Assembly (NCBI GenBank): GCA_002733645.1
Contig: NVWL01000048.1
Coordinates: forward strand, 43,883 to 107,882
Source of the DNA: Oceanobacter sp.
GTDB taxonomy: Bacteria; Pseudomonadota; Gammaproteobacteria; Pseudomonadales; Oceanobacteraceae
Length of the DNA stretch: 64,000 bases
Reading direction: 5' to 3'
Shown one piece after another: positions 36,512 through 45,931 of the stretch; position 1 is the first letter of the stretch; each line of letters begins with the position of its first letter. The position numbers were made by a program, and so were the translations under genes. The notes below the pieces were generated by a model, which was not told the origin of the DNA, ran no database searches, and saw only the letters and a program-made list of their open reading frames with translations.

Positions 36512-37807
36512 TTAGTGCTCGTTGTCGGCTTTTGGCACATTCGGGTCGAGGGTGACCTTCGCGCTACGGATCATATTGTCTTTTACCTGCATGATCTCAA
36601 TACGATAGCGGCCAATGCGCAAGCACACCGGTGACTCCGGAATATGCTCAAGGTACTCAACAATCATCCCGCTGACTGATTTAGGGCCATCAATGGGAAG
36701 CTCCCAATGCATCGTCTTATTCACTTCACGAACAAACGCTGTGCCGTCGATGATAAAACTACCATCATCTTGTGGGTGCACATCTGGCGAACTAGTGGAT
36801 GACACGTCAGTGGTAAATTCACCGACAATCTCTTCCAGAATATCTTCCAGTGTACAGATACCCTCAACGTCACCGTATTCGTCTACCACTAAGGCAATTC
36901 GACGCTGGTATTTTTGGAAGTTAAACAGCTGTGTGTGCAGCGGCGTACTTTCGGGAATAAAGTAAGGCTCGCGGCTGGCTTCTTCGATGTCTTCTTTTAA
37001 ATACTCACCAGAGGATAAGAAGCGGCTGATGTTGCGTGTATGCAATACACCCACAGCGTTATTAATGTCACCACGAAACACGGGTAAACGTGTGTGCTGG
37101 GTGGTACGAAGCTGCTGAATGATATCGCTCAGGGGTTCATCTAGATCAATACCGACCACTTCGTTGCGTGGCACCATAATGTCGTTGACCGTCATTTTTT
37201 CGAGATCAAGAATCGAAATAAGCATGTGCTGGTGACGTTTGGGAATCATCGACCCTGCTTCACGCACTACGGTACGCAGCTCTTCGGTACTTAGGTTGTC
37301 AGGTGTTTGATTCGATACATCAAAGCGGATCAACTTTAACAAGGCGTTCGCAATGGCGTTAACAAACCAAACCGCAGGATGCAGCAACCATTGCAACCAC
37401 AGTAAAATACGAGACGCAGGAAATGCGATCTTCTCGGGGGCAATGGCGGCTAACGTTTTAGGTGTCAGTTCGGCAAAAATAAGCACCACTAAGGTGAATA
37501 AGATAGTGTTAACAAAGACGGCAAGATCCGGGTTATCCGGCCATAAACGCTGACTAATAATAGTGGCCAAGGCGGCCGCCGCGAAATTCACCAGGTTATT
37601 ACCGGTGAGAATCGTACCAATCATGCGGTCAGGCTTTTCGAGCAAGCGAGCGGCGCGAAGCGCACCTTTGTGTTTGCCTCTTGCTAAGTGGCGCAGACGA
37701 TATCTGTTGAGAGACATCATCCCGGTTTCAGAGCTAGAAAAGAATCCTGACAATACAATCAGGAGAGCAAGTATGCCGAAGAGCATACTTAAGGGAACGT
37801 CGTTCAA
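36512..37807 (-). CDS. corB: CNNM/HlyC-CorC family transporter-associated protein (CorB/YfjD)
   Basis: A 431-residue inner-membrane protein. The N-terminal DUF21 (CNNM) membrane domain has about four helices (about 1-190; SGFFSSSETGMMSLNRYRL is typical). It is followed by two CBS domains (about 205-330; VNDIMVPRNEVVGID, IALVVDEYGDVEGICTLEDI) and a C-terminal CorC/HlyC domain. CorB/CorC proteins are linked to magnesium efflux. The order corB-ypjD facing ffh is conserved in gammaproteobacteria and supports the call. Confidence 0.93.
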   Translation of the reverse strand: MNDVPLSMLFGILALLIVLSGFFSSSETGMMSLNRYRLRHLARGKHKGALRAARLLEKPDRMIGTILTGNNLVNFAAAALATIISQRLWPDNPDLAVFVNTILFTLVVLIFAELTPKTLAAIAPEKIAFPASRILLWLQWLLHPAVWFVNAIANALLKLIRFDVSNQTPDNLSTEELRTVVREAGSMIPKRHQHMLISILDLEKMTVNDIMVPRNEVVGIDLDEPLSDIIQQLRTTQHTRLPVFRGDINNAVGVLHTRNISRFLSSGEYLKEDIEEASREPYFIPESTPLHTQLFNFQKYQRRIALVVDEYGDVEGICTLEDILEEIVGEFTTDVSSTSSPDVHPQDDGSFIIDGTAFVREVNKTMHWELPIDGPKSVSGMIVEYLEHIPESPVCLRIGRYRIEIMQVKDNMIRSAKVTLDPNVPKADNEH

Positions 37808-37926
37808 GACGGTATCCTGTGGTTACTTTTAGTTTCGCCATCATAGGCACTAGGGGGGAGCTGTCAAGCAAGAGCAGCGACTTATCCCCTGTGACTTTAC
37901 TAATAGTAGGCGTGGCAGCCTAGTGA

Positions 37927-38721
37927 TCAGTTTATAAGATATTCAATCACAAACTGGCTGCCAAAATAGGCAATGATTAAGAAGCCGGTTCCCGTTAATG
38001 TCCAGCGCCCGGCAACCGGGCCACGCCAACCAAAGCGGAAACGCCCAAATAACAGCGTTGCAAACACCAACCAGCCCATGACGGAAAAGGCGATTTTATG
38101 CATCAACTGTTGAGCATGAATGTCACTAATGCTGGGTAAGCCAATCGCAAAGGCGGCGGTTAGTAAGATCATACCCAGCCAGATCATTTCGAACAGCAGG
38201 GCGTCCATTGTTTGCAACGGTGGGAGCGAACGAATCAAACCGCGTGTTTGATGCTGGCGTAACTGGCGATCTTGCAGGATAACCAATACCGCCTGAACCG
38301 ACGCAATGGTAAATAAACTAAACGCCAATACCGATAAAAGAATATGCCATACCAAGGCATAACTCACATTCGTGAGTAATACGTTGTGATTCATGGTGGC
38401 AGCAAGCAGCGCGAGCACCGCCGCCATCGGCAGTAAACCAACGAATAAGTTATCAACCGGCTTTCGCCACGCCGAAAAAATAAGCAGCAACGTAATAACT
38501 AGAGAGATTAACGAGCCTACTTGAAACATCGCTAAATTTAGCCCATTTACGGCGACTAACGTGAGGCTCAATGAACCCAAATGAAACATGGCTCCCATCG
38601 CAGCACAGCCAATAACAATGCTACGGGCGGGGGCTTTGTTTCCTGTTATCACCAAAAACTGGCGAAACACTGCAAATAGATAGAAAAAGGCGGCAGGTAG
38701 CGCCAACAATAAAGCGGTCAT
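37927..38721 (-). CDS. ypjD: Inner membrane protein YpjD (CcsA/cytochrome c assembly family)
   Basis: A 264-residue protein made almost entirely of about eight transmembrane helices. Conserved CcsA/CcmC-type histidines occur in ALVWHILLSVLAFS and in HAQQLMHKIAFSVMGW. YpjD is related to haem-handling cytochrome c assembly proteins, but its own role is not well defined. It lies upstream of corB and diverges from ffh, the usual arrangement. Confidence 0.9.
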   Translation of the reverse strand: MTALLLALPAAFFYLFAVFRQFLVITGNKAPARSIVIGCAAMGAMFHLGSLSLTLVAVNGLNLAMFQVGSLISLVITLLLIFSAWRKPVDNLFVGLLPMAAVLALLAATMNHNVLLTNVSYALVWHILLSVLAFSLFTIASVQAVLVILQDRQLRQHQTRGLIRSLPPLQTMDALLFEMIWLGMILLTAAFAIGLPSISDIHAQQLMHKIAFSVMGWLVFATLLFGRFRFGWRGPVAGRWTLTGTGFLIIAYFGSQFVIEYLIN

Positions 38722-38811
38722 GTATCGTCCTCAACACAGTATGGCCAGTGTCGCACACGGGGCTAATTCACGGAAGCATCATGATAAAAACGGAAGGCTC
38801 AGATTCTGATT

Positions 38812-38839
38812 TTGGAACCGCCAGTCATCGCGCTATACT
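38812..38839 (+). promoter_or_regulatory. Sigma-70 promoter candidate for ffh
   Basis: TTGGAA, 16 bases, TATACT. The boxes lie about 100 bases before the ffh ATG, leaving a structured leader between them. Confidence 0.6.
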
Positions 38840-38857
38840 GTCGCCATTATATATAGC

Positions 38858-38899
38858 TACCGGGTAAAGCGACCGGGCTTGTTCACCGGATACCCGGTC
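38858..38899 (+). promoter_or_regulatory. Alternative hairpins in the ffh leader
   Basis: GACCGGG (38871-38877) pairs with CCCGGTC (38893-38899). ACCGGGTA (38859-38866) can instead pair with TACCCGGT (38891-38898). The two stems share the same 3' arm and are mutually exclusive, as in a switch or attenuator. Confidence 0.45.
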
Positions 38900-38941
38900 A
38901 GGCAGACATAAAGCCTGAACGATACTAAGAGAGTCATTGAG

Positions 38942-40342
38942 ATGTTTGAGAGCCTCACCGATCGCCTTGGCAGTGCCCTAAAAGGGATAACTGGCCAAGC
39001 GAAACTGACCGAAGAGAATATCAAAGGCACCTTGCGTGAAGTACGCATGGCCTTGTTAGAAGCTGACGTTGCCTTATCTGTTGTCAAAGCTTTTACCAAT
39101 CAGGTTAAAGAGCGTGCTGTCGGCACCGACGTAATGAAGAGCCTGAACCCAGGCCAAGTCTTCCTGAAAATTGTTCACGAAGAACTTCAAAGTGTCATGG
39201 GTGAAGCCAATGAAAAATTGGATCTAACCACCCAGCCCCCTGCGGTAGTGTTAATGGCCGGTTTACAAGGTGCGGGTAAAACCACCACCGTTGGTAAGCT
39301 TGCGAAGTTCTTGCAAGAACGTGAAAAGAAAAAAGTCATGGTGGTGTCGGCTGATGTATACCGCCCTGCGGCGATCAAACAGCTAGAAACCTTAGCCGGT
39401 GAAGTGGGTGCATCATTCCACCCATCGGCAAGTGATCAAAAGCCTCTTGATATTGCTCGCTCTGCAATTGATGCCGCCAAACGTGGTGCTTACGATGTAC
39501 TATTAGTTGATACCGCCGGTCGTTTGACCGTCGATAACGACATGATGGAGGAGATCAAAGACCTCCACGCCGGTATTAACCCAATCGAAACCTTGTTTGT
39601 GGTCGATGCCATGACAGGTCAAGATGCGGCGAACACCGCCAAAGCATTCAACGATGCACTGCCACTTACCGGTATCATCTTGGCAAAAGCCGACGGTGAT
39701 GCGCGTGGTGGTGCCGCGTTATCGGTTCGCCATATTACCGGCAAGCCCATCAAATTTATGGGTATGGGCGAGAAGGTCGACGCACTCGAACCTTTCCACC
39801 CAGACCGTGTAGCTTCTCGTATTCTTGATTTGGGTGACGTACTTACCCTGATCGAAGAAGCTGAACGCAAAATAGACAAAAGCAAAGCAGATAGGCTCGC
39901 TAAAAAACTGAAAACAGGTAAAGGCTTCGATTTAGAAGACTTCCTTGATCAGATACAGCAAATGAAAAACATGGGTGGACTAACCGGAATGCTCGATAAA
40001 CTACCGGGCATGGGCAACCTAGGCGCGATGGCAAAACAAACCACTGCGGCTGAAGGGCAGTTCAAACAAGTTGAATCCATCATCTTCTCAATGACCCGTG
40101 ACGAGCGTCGTTTCCCAGACAAAATCAACGGCTCACGTAAAAAGCGTATAGCCGCCGGTTCTGGAACCCAGATCCAAGACGTTAACCGCGTATTGAAACA
40201 GCACAAACAAATGCAAAAAATGATGAAAAAAGTCAGCGGCAAAGGCGGCATGCAAAAAATGATGCGCGCCATGGGTGGTGCTGGCGGTCAAGGTGGGCCG
40301 GGTGGAATGCCAGGTGGCGGTATGCCGCCAATGATGCGCTAA
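38942..40342 (+). CDS. ffh: Signal recognition particle protein Ffh
   Basis: A 466-residue SRP GTPase. The N domain (about 1-90) is followed by the G domain with P-loop GLQGAGKTTTVGK, DTAGR and AKADGD. The methionine-rich M domain (about 300-466) ends in a Gly/Met tail (GGMPGGGMPPMMR). Ffh with 4.5S RNA delivers nascent membrane proteins to FtsY/SecYEG. In most relatives rpsP-rimM-trmD-rplS follow; here flgJ follows, pointing to a rearrangement. Confidence 0.98.
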   Translation: MFESLTDRLGSALKGITGQAKLTEENIKGTLREVRMALLEADVALSVVKAFTNQVKERAVGTDVMKSLNPGQVFLKIVHEELQSVMGEANEKLDLTTQPPAVVLMAGLQGAGKTTTVGKLAKFLQEREKKKVMVVSADVYRPAAIKQLETLAGEVGASFHPSASDQKPLDIARSAIDAAKRGAYDVLLVDTAGRLTVDNDMMEEIKDLHAGINPIETLFVVDAMTGQDAANTAKAFNDALPLTGIILAKADGDARGGAALSVRHITGKPIKFMGMGEKVDALEPFHPDRVASRILDLGDVLTLIEEAERKIDKSKADRLAKKLKTGKGFDLEDFLDQIQQMKNMGGLTGMLDKLPGMGNLGAMAKQTTAAEGQFKQVESIIFSMTRDERRFPDKINGSRKKRIAAGSGTQIQDVNRVLKQHKQMQKMMKKVSGKGGMQKMMRAMGGAGGQGGPGGMPGGGMPPMMR

Positions 40343-40365
40343 CCCATATATTTCATGCTATGTTC

Positions 40366-40396
40366 GCCGTTTAATCCGCCACGCGGATTAAACGGC
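40366..40396. terminator. Perfect 14-bp hairpin after ffh
   Basis: GCCGTTTAATCCGC, loop CAC, GCGGATTAAACGGC: a perfect stem 23 bases after the ffh stop. The T-run is weak (TCTT) but the position fits a terminator between ffh and the flgJ promoter. Confidence 0.75.
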
Positions 40397-40471
40397 TCTT
40401 CCCAGGGTTAATCTCCCAAACTTGGTGATTCATCGTTGTTGGATCAATCACCAAAGCGCAACAAACACCAC

Positions 40472-40490
40472 TTGGCCCACCTCTTGCAGT
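40472..40490 (+). promoter_or_regulatory. Sigma-54 promoter for flgJKL
   Basis: TTGGCCCACCTCTTGCAGT has GG at 40474-40475, ten bases, then GC at 40486-40487. It differs from the flgB promoter at only two positions. The flgJ ATG is 23 bases downstream. Confidence 0.85.
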
Positions 40491-40512
40491 TTCCTCATTA
40501 GAGGTAACTGAC

Positions 40513-41541
40513 ATGATTCAAGCTCAAGCAAATACAGCCAACGTTTTTAACGACATTAATGGTCTTCAGGGCATTCGTACGCTCGGTAAAAGCGACCAAG
40601 ATGCCGCGTTAAAAGAAGTCGCTAAACAGTTTGAGTCTATGTTCATGGGCATGATGCTCAAATCCATGCGTGACGCCTCGGATGTGTTCTCCGAAGACTC
40701 TTTGTTCAACTCCCCAGAATCCGATTTTTATCGCCAAATGTACGATGATCAAATGTCGGTATCTTTGACGTCAGGCCAAGGTACAGGCCTTGCCGAGGTG
40801 ATTCACCGTCAGTTAATGGCGCAGTACGGTGACGGTAATTCAACCGATACCAATGTCGACCAGTCGCGTATTTTTGAACGTCGTTTTACCGGTATATCTC
40901 AGGCTATTGAGCGGGTGGAGGAAGAGCTACAAGCGCTGCCTAAAAACTCACATGATTTATCCCTCCCCCCTGTGCCAAGTTTCACTGAAAGTGGTGACTC
41001 CATTACCGCGTCAGGTGCAGGTACCAAAGGGCAAGGGTTTGCCACGCCGGCAGAGTTTGTTGCCGCTTTATATCCGCTGGCCGAAAAGGTAGGTGCTGAT
41101 CTAGGCGTTGATGCAAAAGCGATTGTTGCTCAAGCGGCATTGGAAACAGGCTGGGGCAAATACACGATTCAGGATACTGAGGGAAACCCATCACACAACC
41201 TGTTTGGCATAAAAGCAAATGGCGGTTGGCAGGGTGAAACCGTTTCTGTGCAAACTCATGAATACCGTCAAGGTGTTCGCATTAATGAAAATGCGGAGTT
41301 CCGGGCTTATGGCTCTTTGGAAGAGGGCTTAACAGATTACGCCGACTTCTTGCGAAATTCAGCGCGCTATCAGAACGCAATTAACGAGAGCGTTTCCGGT
41401 GAAACATACGGCCATGCTCTACAGCAGTCTGGCTATGCTACTGACCCTAACTACGGCAGTAAAGTTGAACGTATTTATCATGGCGATACGTTAAATGACG
41501 CACTTAAGTCAGGCCTGACTACGGAGAACCAAGATGGGTAA
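40513..41541 (+). CDS. flgJ: Flagellar rod-cap/peptidoglycan hydrolase FlgJ
   Basis: A 342-residue two-domain protein. The N-terminal rod-binding domain (about 25-110; EVAKQFESMFMGMMLKSMRD, DQMSVSLTSGQGTGLAEVI) is joined by a linker to a glucosaminidase domain (about 180-330). The catalytic Glu lies in AQAALETGWGKYT and the family motif in HNLFGIKANGGWQG. FlgJ caps the growing rod and cuts peptidoglycan for it. It overlaps flgK by eight bases. It is separated from flgI by 15 kb but has its own promoter. Confidence 0.95.
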   Translation: MIQAQANTANVFNDINGLQGIRTLGKSDQDAALKEVAKQFESMFMGMMLKSMRDASDVFSEDSLFNSPESDFYRQMYDDQMSVSLTSGQGTGLAEVIHRQLMAQYGDGNSTDTNVDQSRIFERRFTGISQAIERVEEELQALPKNSHDLSLPPVPSFTESGDSITASGAGTKGQGFATPAEFVAALYPLAEKVGADLGVDAKAIVAQAALETGWGKYTIQDTEGNPSHNLFGIKANGGWQGETVSVQTHEYRQGVRINENAEFRAYGSLEEGLTDYADFLRNSARYQNAINESVSGETYGHALQQSGYATDPNYGSKVERIYHGDTLNDALKSGLTTENQDG

Positions 41542-44509
41542 TATTCTTGATATTGGTATCTCAGGTTTACGGGCTCAACAAGCTGCGCTGACCATCACAG
41601 GTAATAATATTACCAATGCAGGAACGGAAGGTTATTCGCGTCAAGAGGTTAGCTTTACCGAAAATAACTCGCAATTTGATAGCGGTATTTGGGTGGGATC
41701 GGGGGTTAGTGTAGATTCCGTGCGACGCGTGTATGACCAGTTTTTAACGGAACAATTACGCCGTGATACCTCCACTTTTAATCAGTTTAATGCACTGTCG
41801 GTCAATGCCGGACAAATTAACAGTTTACTGGCTGATAGTGGGACGGGTGTGCAGCCCGGCCTTGAAAATATGTTTGGTGCGATGCAAGCCGCTGTGGATG
41901 ATCCGTCTTCATTACCTGCGCGCGAAGTATTGATCAGCGAAGCGAATGGTCTTGTAGATCGTTTTAGTGCCATCAGTGACCGTTTATTTGAACAAAACGA
42001 TATTATCAATGGGCAAATGGGTGTTATCGCCGGACAAATTTCCACCATTGCTGAATCCATTGCCGAGCTTAATGAACAAATACAATTTGCCAGTGCAAGC
42101 GCTCAAGGGATTGAACCGAGCGAACTACTGGATCAGCGAGATCGCTTGCTTAAAGACTTAGCCGAATTTGTTCAAGTTAACATTGTTGAGCAAGACGACA
42201 ACGTGTTTAACGTCTTTATCGGTAATGGACAGGCGCTTGTTGTTGGGAATGAATATAACGAAGTATTCACCGACACGGGTGCGAAAGATCCGTCGCGCGT
42301 AGACATTTATTTTCGCAAGGGCGTCAACGTTCAGAATGTAACGAATGAAATCACTGGCGGGCAGCTGGGTGGCATTCTTGATTTTCGCGAAGACGTTCTC
42401 GACCCCACCCTTAATCAACTGGGCCGTCTTGGTTTAGTGATTTCACAAACCATGAATGATCAACACAAACTGGGTGTGGATTATGATGGCTTAAAAGGCG
42501 AAGACTTTTTCAGCGATATTAACGAACCGCTAAAAACGTACCAACGTGTGTTGGGCGATAGAAACAACGCGAACCCTGATGATCGAATTATTGCCGTAGA
42601 AATTAAAGACGCCACACAATTGTCTACCAGTGACTATGAAATAACCTTCCCTGGACCGGATGATTTTACCTACCGAGTAAAGCGCGTTAGCGATGGTGAG
42701 TTACTACAAACCAATGCCCTAAGCGGAGCGTTTCCTGAATCAATAGAAATCGAAGGCATGGAAATTCGCTTTGAAGGCGGTAGTTTTCAATTGGGGGATA
42801 AATTTTTAATTAGCCCAACGCGTCGTGAATCGCAAAACCTTGATATGAACATTACCCGCGCGGAGCAGGTCGCGTTGGCGTCTCCAATCAGTACCGAAAG
42901 TGCTATTGGTAATCGTGGTAGTGCAACAATTAATCAAGGGGAGGTGTATGATCTAGGCACATCATACTTCAGCGAAGAAGGCGAAATGACGCCGCCTTTA
43001 CTGATACGTTTCACGACACCTACAACCTACGACGTGCTTGATAACTCTGATCCGGGGAACCCCATTCCACTGTTCCCGCCGCTTATGAATCAGAGCTTTA
43101 CGCCCGGCATTAGCAACAGTATTTTGCCCGAAGATGAAGGTAAAACAGCCTTCACCAGTTTTGGGGGGGTTATTCCTACCGCTGCAACATACCAACAAAA
43201 TGGAATGCCTACAGAGGCCGTCAATGGCTTTTTTCCTGAGCGTATTGAAATTGGGCTTACCAATCCAAATAACGGCTTAACAGCACAACAGCCTACGCTT
43301 GTTACCTCCGCCAACTCTTCGGCGAAAGAAATTGCTGAGTCGCTGAGCAAGCGTGATGGTGTCGAAGCGATAGCACGTACTACCGTAGAAATTACCGACC
43401 TCGAATTTGACTCAGTCGATTTTTTAGACACCACTCTGACCTTAAACGGAGTTGTACTAACAGATTCGCTAGGCACTAATCAGAACAAGTACGACAGTAC
43501 ATACCCTACGGAAGTGCCTGATCCATTAACGCTCAACTTCTTAGCCGATCGGATAAATGCAAACTACGAATTACAAGATGCAGGCATTATTGCACGCAGT
43601 GATGGTGCAACCTTAACCGTCATTGCCTTAAATGGTGAAGACCTTGAATTTGAAATTCGTGGTGATGCTGGTGATAGCTTCCGTATTGGAAACGGCATTG
43701 ATATTCCCGTCGCCTTTACCGGTATGGATACCGCCGATCAACTTAGTGAATATGAAGGGTACGACTTTACAGAAGGCGGCCCATACACCTACGAATTTTC
43801 AGACGTATCGCAAGGCACGATCAAGTTTGAAATGACCGATGCCTACGCCACAGGTGATGAATTATTAGAAGGGTTTCGTCAAGCCATTGAAAATTCAGGC
43901 TACGTATTTCCGGGAAACATTGACGTTGATATTAACGAAAAAGGCCAGATCAGTTTTCAATCACGCTTAGAAGTATCCGGTGCAAATACAACAGGCAGCA
44001 ATAAAGTAGCGATTGGAGGGCAGGTTAAAGTTATTGTTGATGAATATTACGACTTAGGAATTTCGCCACCGGGCAACAACCTGTTTGAAACCGAACCCGT
44101 TGGAGAGCCTGTTGCTTTTGGCTTTCACGTAAAAATCGATGGGCTGGCGCAAGAAGGCGACGAATTTACTGTTGATTTTAATACTGACGGTACCTCTGAC
44201 AGCCGCAACGGTGTTGAAATGGCCGCACTGCAAAGTACCAAAACAGTGGGTGACCAAAGCAGCTATTCCGACTCCTATGCTCGCTTAGTTGAAATAGTGG
44301 GTTCAGTAACCAGCCGAGCACAAATTAATCGTGATTCATCAGAAACACTGCTTAGAAACTCACAATCATCCGTGGATGCGACCTCCGGGGTTAACCTCGA
44401 TGAAGAAGCCGCAGCATTGATAAAATATGAGCTGGCCTACAATGCCAGCGCTCAGGTTATTCAGGTCGCTCGGGATATCTTCGATACCCTGATCAACACC
44501 TTCCGCTAA
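41534..44509 (+). CDS. flgK: Flagellar hook-associated protein FlgK, enlarged form
   Basis: A 991-residue first hook-filament junction protein, much longer than E. coli FlgK (547 aa). The N-terminal GISGLRAQQAALTITGNNIT, then AGTEGYSRQEV, and the C-terminal LDEEAAALIKYELAYNASAQVIQ are canonical. The region from about residue 340 to 880 is an insertion. It holds beta-rich modules such as ERIEIGLTNPNNGLTAQQPT and TLTLNGVVLTDSLGT, similar in style to the FlgE insert. It overlaps flgJ and is followed by flgL after 18 bases. FlgN (12.8-13.2 kb) should be its chaperone. Confidence 0.94.
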   Translation: MGNILDIGISGLRAQQAALTITGNNITNAGTEGYSRQEVSFTENNSQFDSGIWVGSGVSVDSVRRVYDQFLTEQLRRDTSTFNQFNALSVNAGQINSLLADSGTGVQPGLENMFGAMQAAVDDPSSLPAREVLISEANGLVDRFSAISDRLFEQNDIINGQMGVIAGQISTIAESIAELNEQIQFASASAQGIEPSELLDQRDRLLKDLAEFVQVNIVEQDDNVFNVFIGNGQALVVGNEYNEVFTDTGAKDPSRVDIYFRKGVNVQNVTNEITGGQLGGILDFREDVLDPTLNQLGRLGLVISQTMNDQHKLGVDYDGLKGEDFFSDINEPLKTYQRVLGDRNNANPDDRIIAVEIKDATQLSTSDYEITFPGPDDFTYRVKRVSDGELLQTNALSGAFPESIEIEGMEIRFEGGSFQLGDKFLISPTRRESQNLDMNITRAEQVALASPISTESAIGNRGSATINQGEVYDLGTSYFSEEGEMTPPLLIRFTTPTTYDVLDNSDPGNPIPLFPPLMNQSFTPGISNSILPEDEGKTAFTSFGGVIPTAATYQQNGMPTEAVNGFFPERIEIGLTNPNNGLTAQQPTLVTSANSSAKEIAESLSKRDGVEAIARTTVEITDLEFDSVDFLDTTLTLNGVVLTDSLGTNQNKYDSTYPTEVPDPLTLNFLADRINANYELQDAGIIARSDGATLTVIALNGEDLEFEIRGDAGDSFRIGNGIDIPVAFTGMDTADQLSEYEGYDFTEGGPYTYEFSDVSQGTIKFEMTDAYATGDELLEGFRQAIENSGYVFPGNIDVDINEKGQISFQSRLEVSGANTTGSNKVAIGGQVKVIVDEYYDLGISPPGNNLFETEPVGEPVAFGFHVKIDGLAQEGDEFTVDFNTDGTSDSRNGVEMAALQSTKTVGDQSSYSDSYARLVEIVGSVTSRAQINRDSSETLLRNSQSSVDATSGVNLDEEAAALIKYELAYNASAQVIQVARDIFDTLINTFR

Positions 44510-44527
44510 GGTGAATGGAGTTAGTTT

Positions 44528-45766
44528 ATGAGAATTGCCACCTTACAATCATTTAATTCAGGCCTTAACGCCATACTTGATGCGCAATCTGCAGTGAATA
44601 AAACACAGCAGCAAGTATCCAGTGGCCGACGAGTACTCACCCCCGCAGACGACCCAATCGCCTCGACCAAAATACTCCAGCTTCAGCAAGATTTAGCACA
44701 GCGTGATCAATACGAGCGCAACATGACAGCGGCAGAAAACCGCTTAAATTTAGAAGAAGCCACCTTATCATCAGTGACAGAATCGTTAACCCGTTTGCAA
44801 GAACTCACAGTGAATGCAGGTTCTGGATCGTTAACAATGACAGATCGCCAAGCTATTTCTGCCGAAATTCAACAGCTTGAAAACCAGCTAGGTTCTTTAT
44901 TTAACACCAAAGACCCTAATGGCGAATATATCTTTGCTGGGTTTAAAGGCGGCACGGCACCGTTTCAGCAGCAAGATAATGGGCGCTATGAATATCAGGG
45001 CGACGAAGGCCAGCGTTATTTAGCCATTGGTGATACCACGCGTATTGCCACCGGTGATAACGGCAAAAAATTATTTACCGATGTGCGAGCAGCAAAAGAA
45101 ACCTTCACTACATCTGCCAACCCATTAAATCTTGGCACCACACAAGTGAATGCCGGGTTTGTGGTTGATGAAGAAGCCTACGCGGCGTTTTATCCAGATG
45201 ACCTTATCGTCACTTTCAACCCAGAAGCCGCGATAGATCCTGCAGGGCCAAACTACACAGTACGGCGCGCATCGGATAATCGAGTAGTGGATGGCTTAGC
45301 GAATTCAGCCTACTTGCCAGGGGCAGAAATTGTCGCTGCAGGCATTAGTCTAAAAATCAGCGGCAACCCCGAACCGGGTGATGAAGTGTTGGCAAAATCA
45401 ACCCCCAAACAGAGCATCACCGATACCGTATATCGATTGCGGCAAGGGTTGGATTCATTACAAGATAATCCAGAAGATGCGGCCACACTTGATATTCTTA
45501 TCGAAGATACACTGAATAATCTATCGAACGCACAAACATCCGTGTCTGAAGTGCGAAGCCAACTAGGTGCGCGTTTAAATGTGGTCGAAAATGCTCGAAG
45601 CCTGAGCGCTGACGTAAAATTAGTCAGCCAAGAAGTACTCTCTGAATTATCGGATGTAGACTTTGCTGAAGCCGTCAGTCGACTCAGCCTGCAAACATTT
45701 TTGCTAGAAGCCGCACAGCAAAGCTACACGACCATCAGTCGTTTATCCTTATTTAATCAGCTGTAA
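44528..45766 (+). CDS. flgL: Flagellar hook-associated protein FlgL
   Basis: A 412-residue second junction protein. The flagellin-like N-terminus is present (MRIATLQSFNSGLNAILDAQ, VSSGRRVLTPADDPIASTKI), and so is the C-terminus (LSDVDFAEAVSRLSLQTFLLEAAQQSYTTIS). A central domain of about 150 residues makes it longer than the enteric form (317 aa). It is the last gene of the flgJKL unit; a hairpin follows at 45810-45835. Confidence 0.95.
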   Translation: MRIATLQSFNSGLNAILDAQSAVNKTQQQVSSGRRVLTPADDPIASTKILQLQQDLAQRDQYERNMTAAENRLNLEEATLSSVTESLTRLQELTVNAGSGSLTMTDRQAISAEIQQLENQLGSLFNTKDPNGEYIFAGFKGGTAPFQQQDNGRYEYQGDEGQRYLAIGDTTRIATGDNGKKLFTDVRAAKETFTTSANPLNLGTTQVNAGFVVDEEAYAAFYPDDLIVTFNPEAAIDPAGPNYTVRRASDNRVVDGLANSAYLPGAEIVAAGISLKISGNPEPGDEVLAKSTPKQSITDTVYRLRQGLDSLQDNPEDAATLDILIEDTLNNLSNAQTSVSEVRSQLGARLNVVENARSLSADVKLVSQEVLSELSDVDFAEAVSRLSLQTFLLEAAQQSYTTISRLSLFNQL

Positions 45767-45809
45767 AGCACACCAACACCTTAATAAAAGCCCACCGTAG
45801 ACTTGCGAA

Positions 45810-45835
45810 AACCTATCCCTTCAATGGGGTAGGTT
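45810..45835 (+). terminator. Hairpin after flgL
   Basis: AACCTATCCC, loop TTCAAT, GGGGTAGGTT (one G-U pair). It lies 44 bases after the flgL stop; the T-run is poor, so this is a moderate call. Confidence 0.5.
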
Positions 45836-45931
45836 AGACAAATAATCTTCAAATTTATACTTAGGTTAGAATGATAGCGCTGGCCAAAAAGCATAAAATA
45901 TCCAGAGACATCAGCGAGTGGAGAACAATCA

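Noticed and set aside
25770..40342. The block between flgI and flgJ as a genomic island
   Set aside because: It contains core genes (metG, corB, ypjD, ffh) in their usual order, no integrase and no flanking repeats, so rearrangement fits better.
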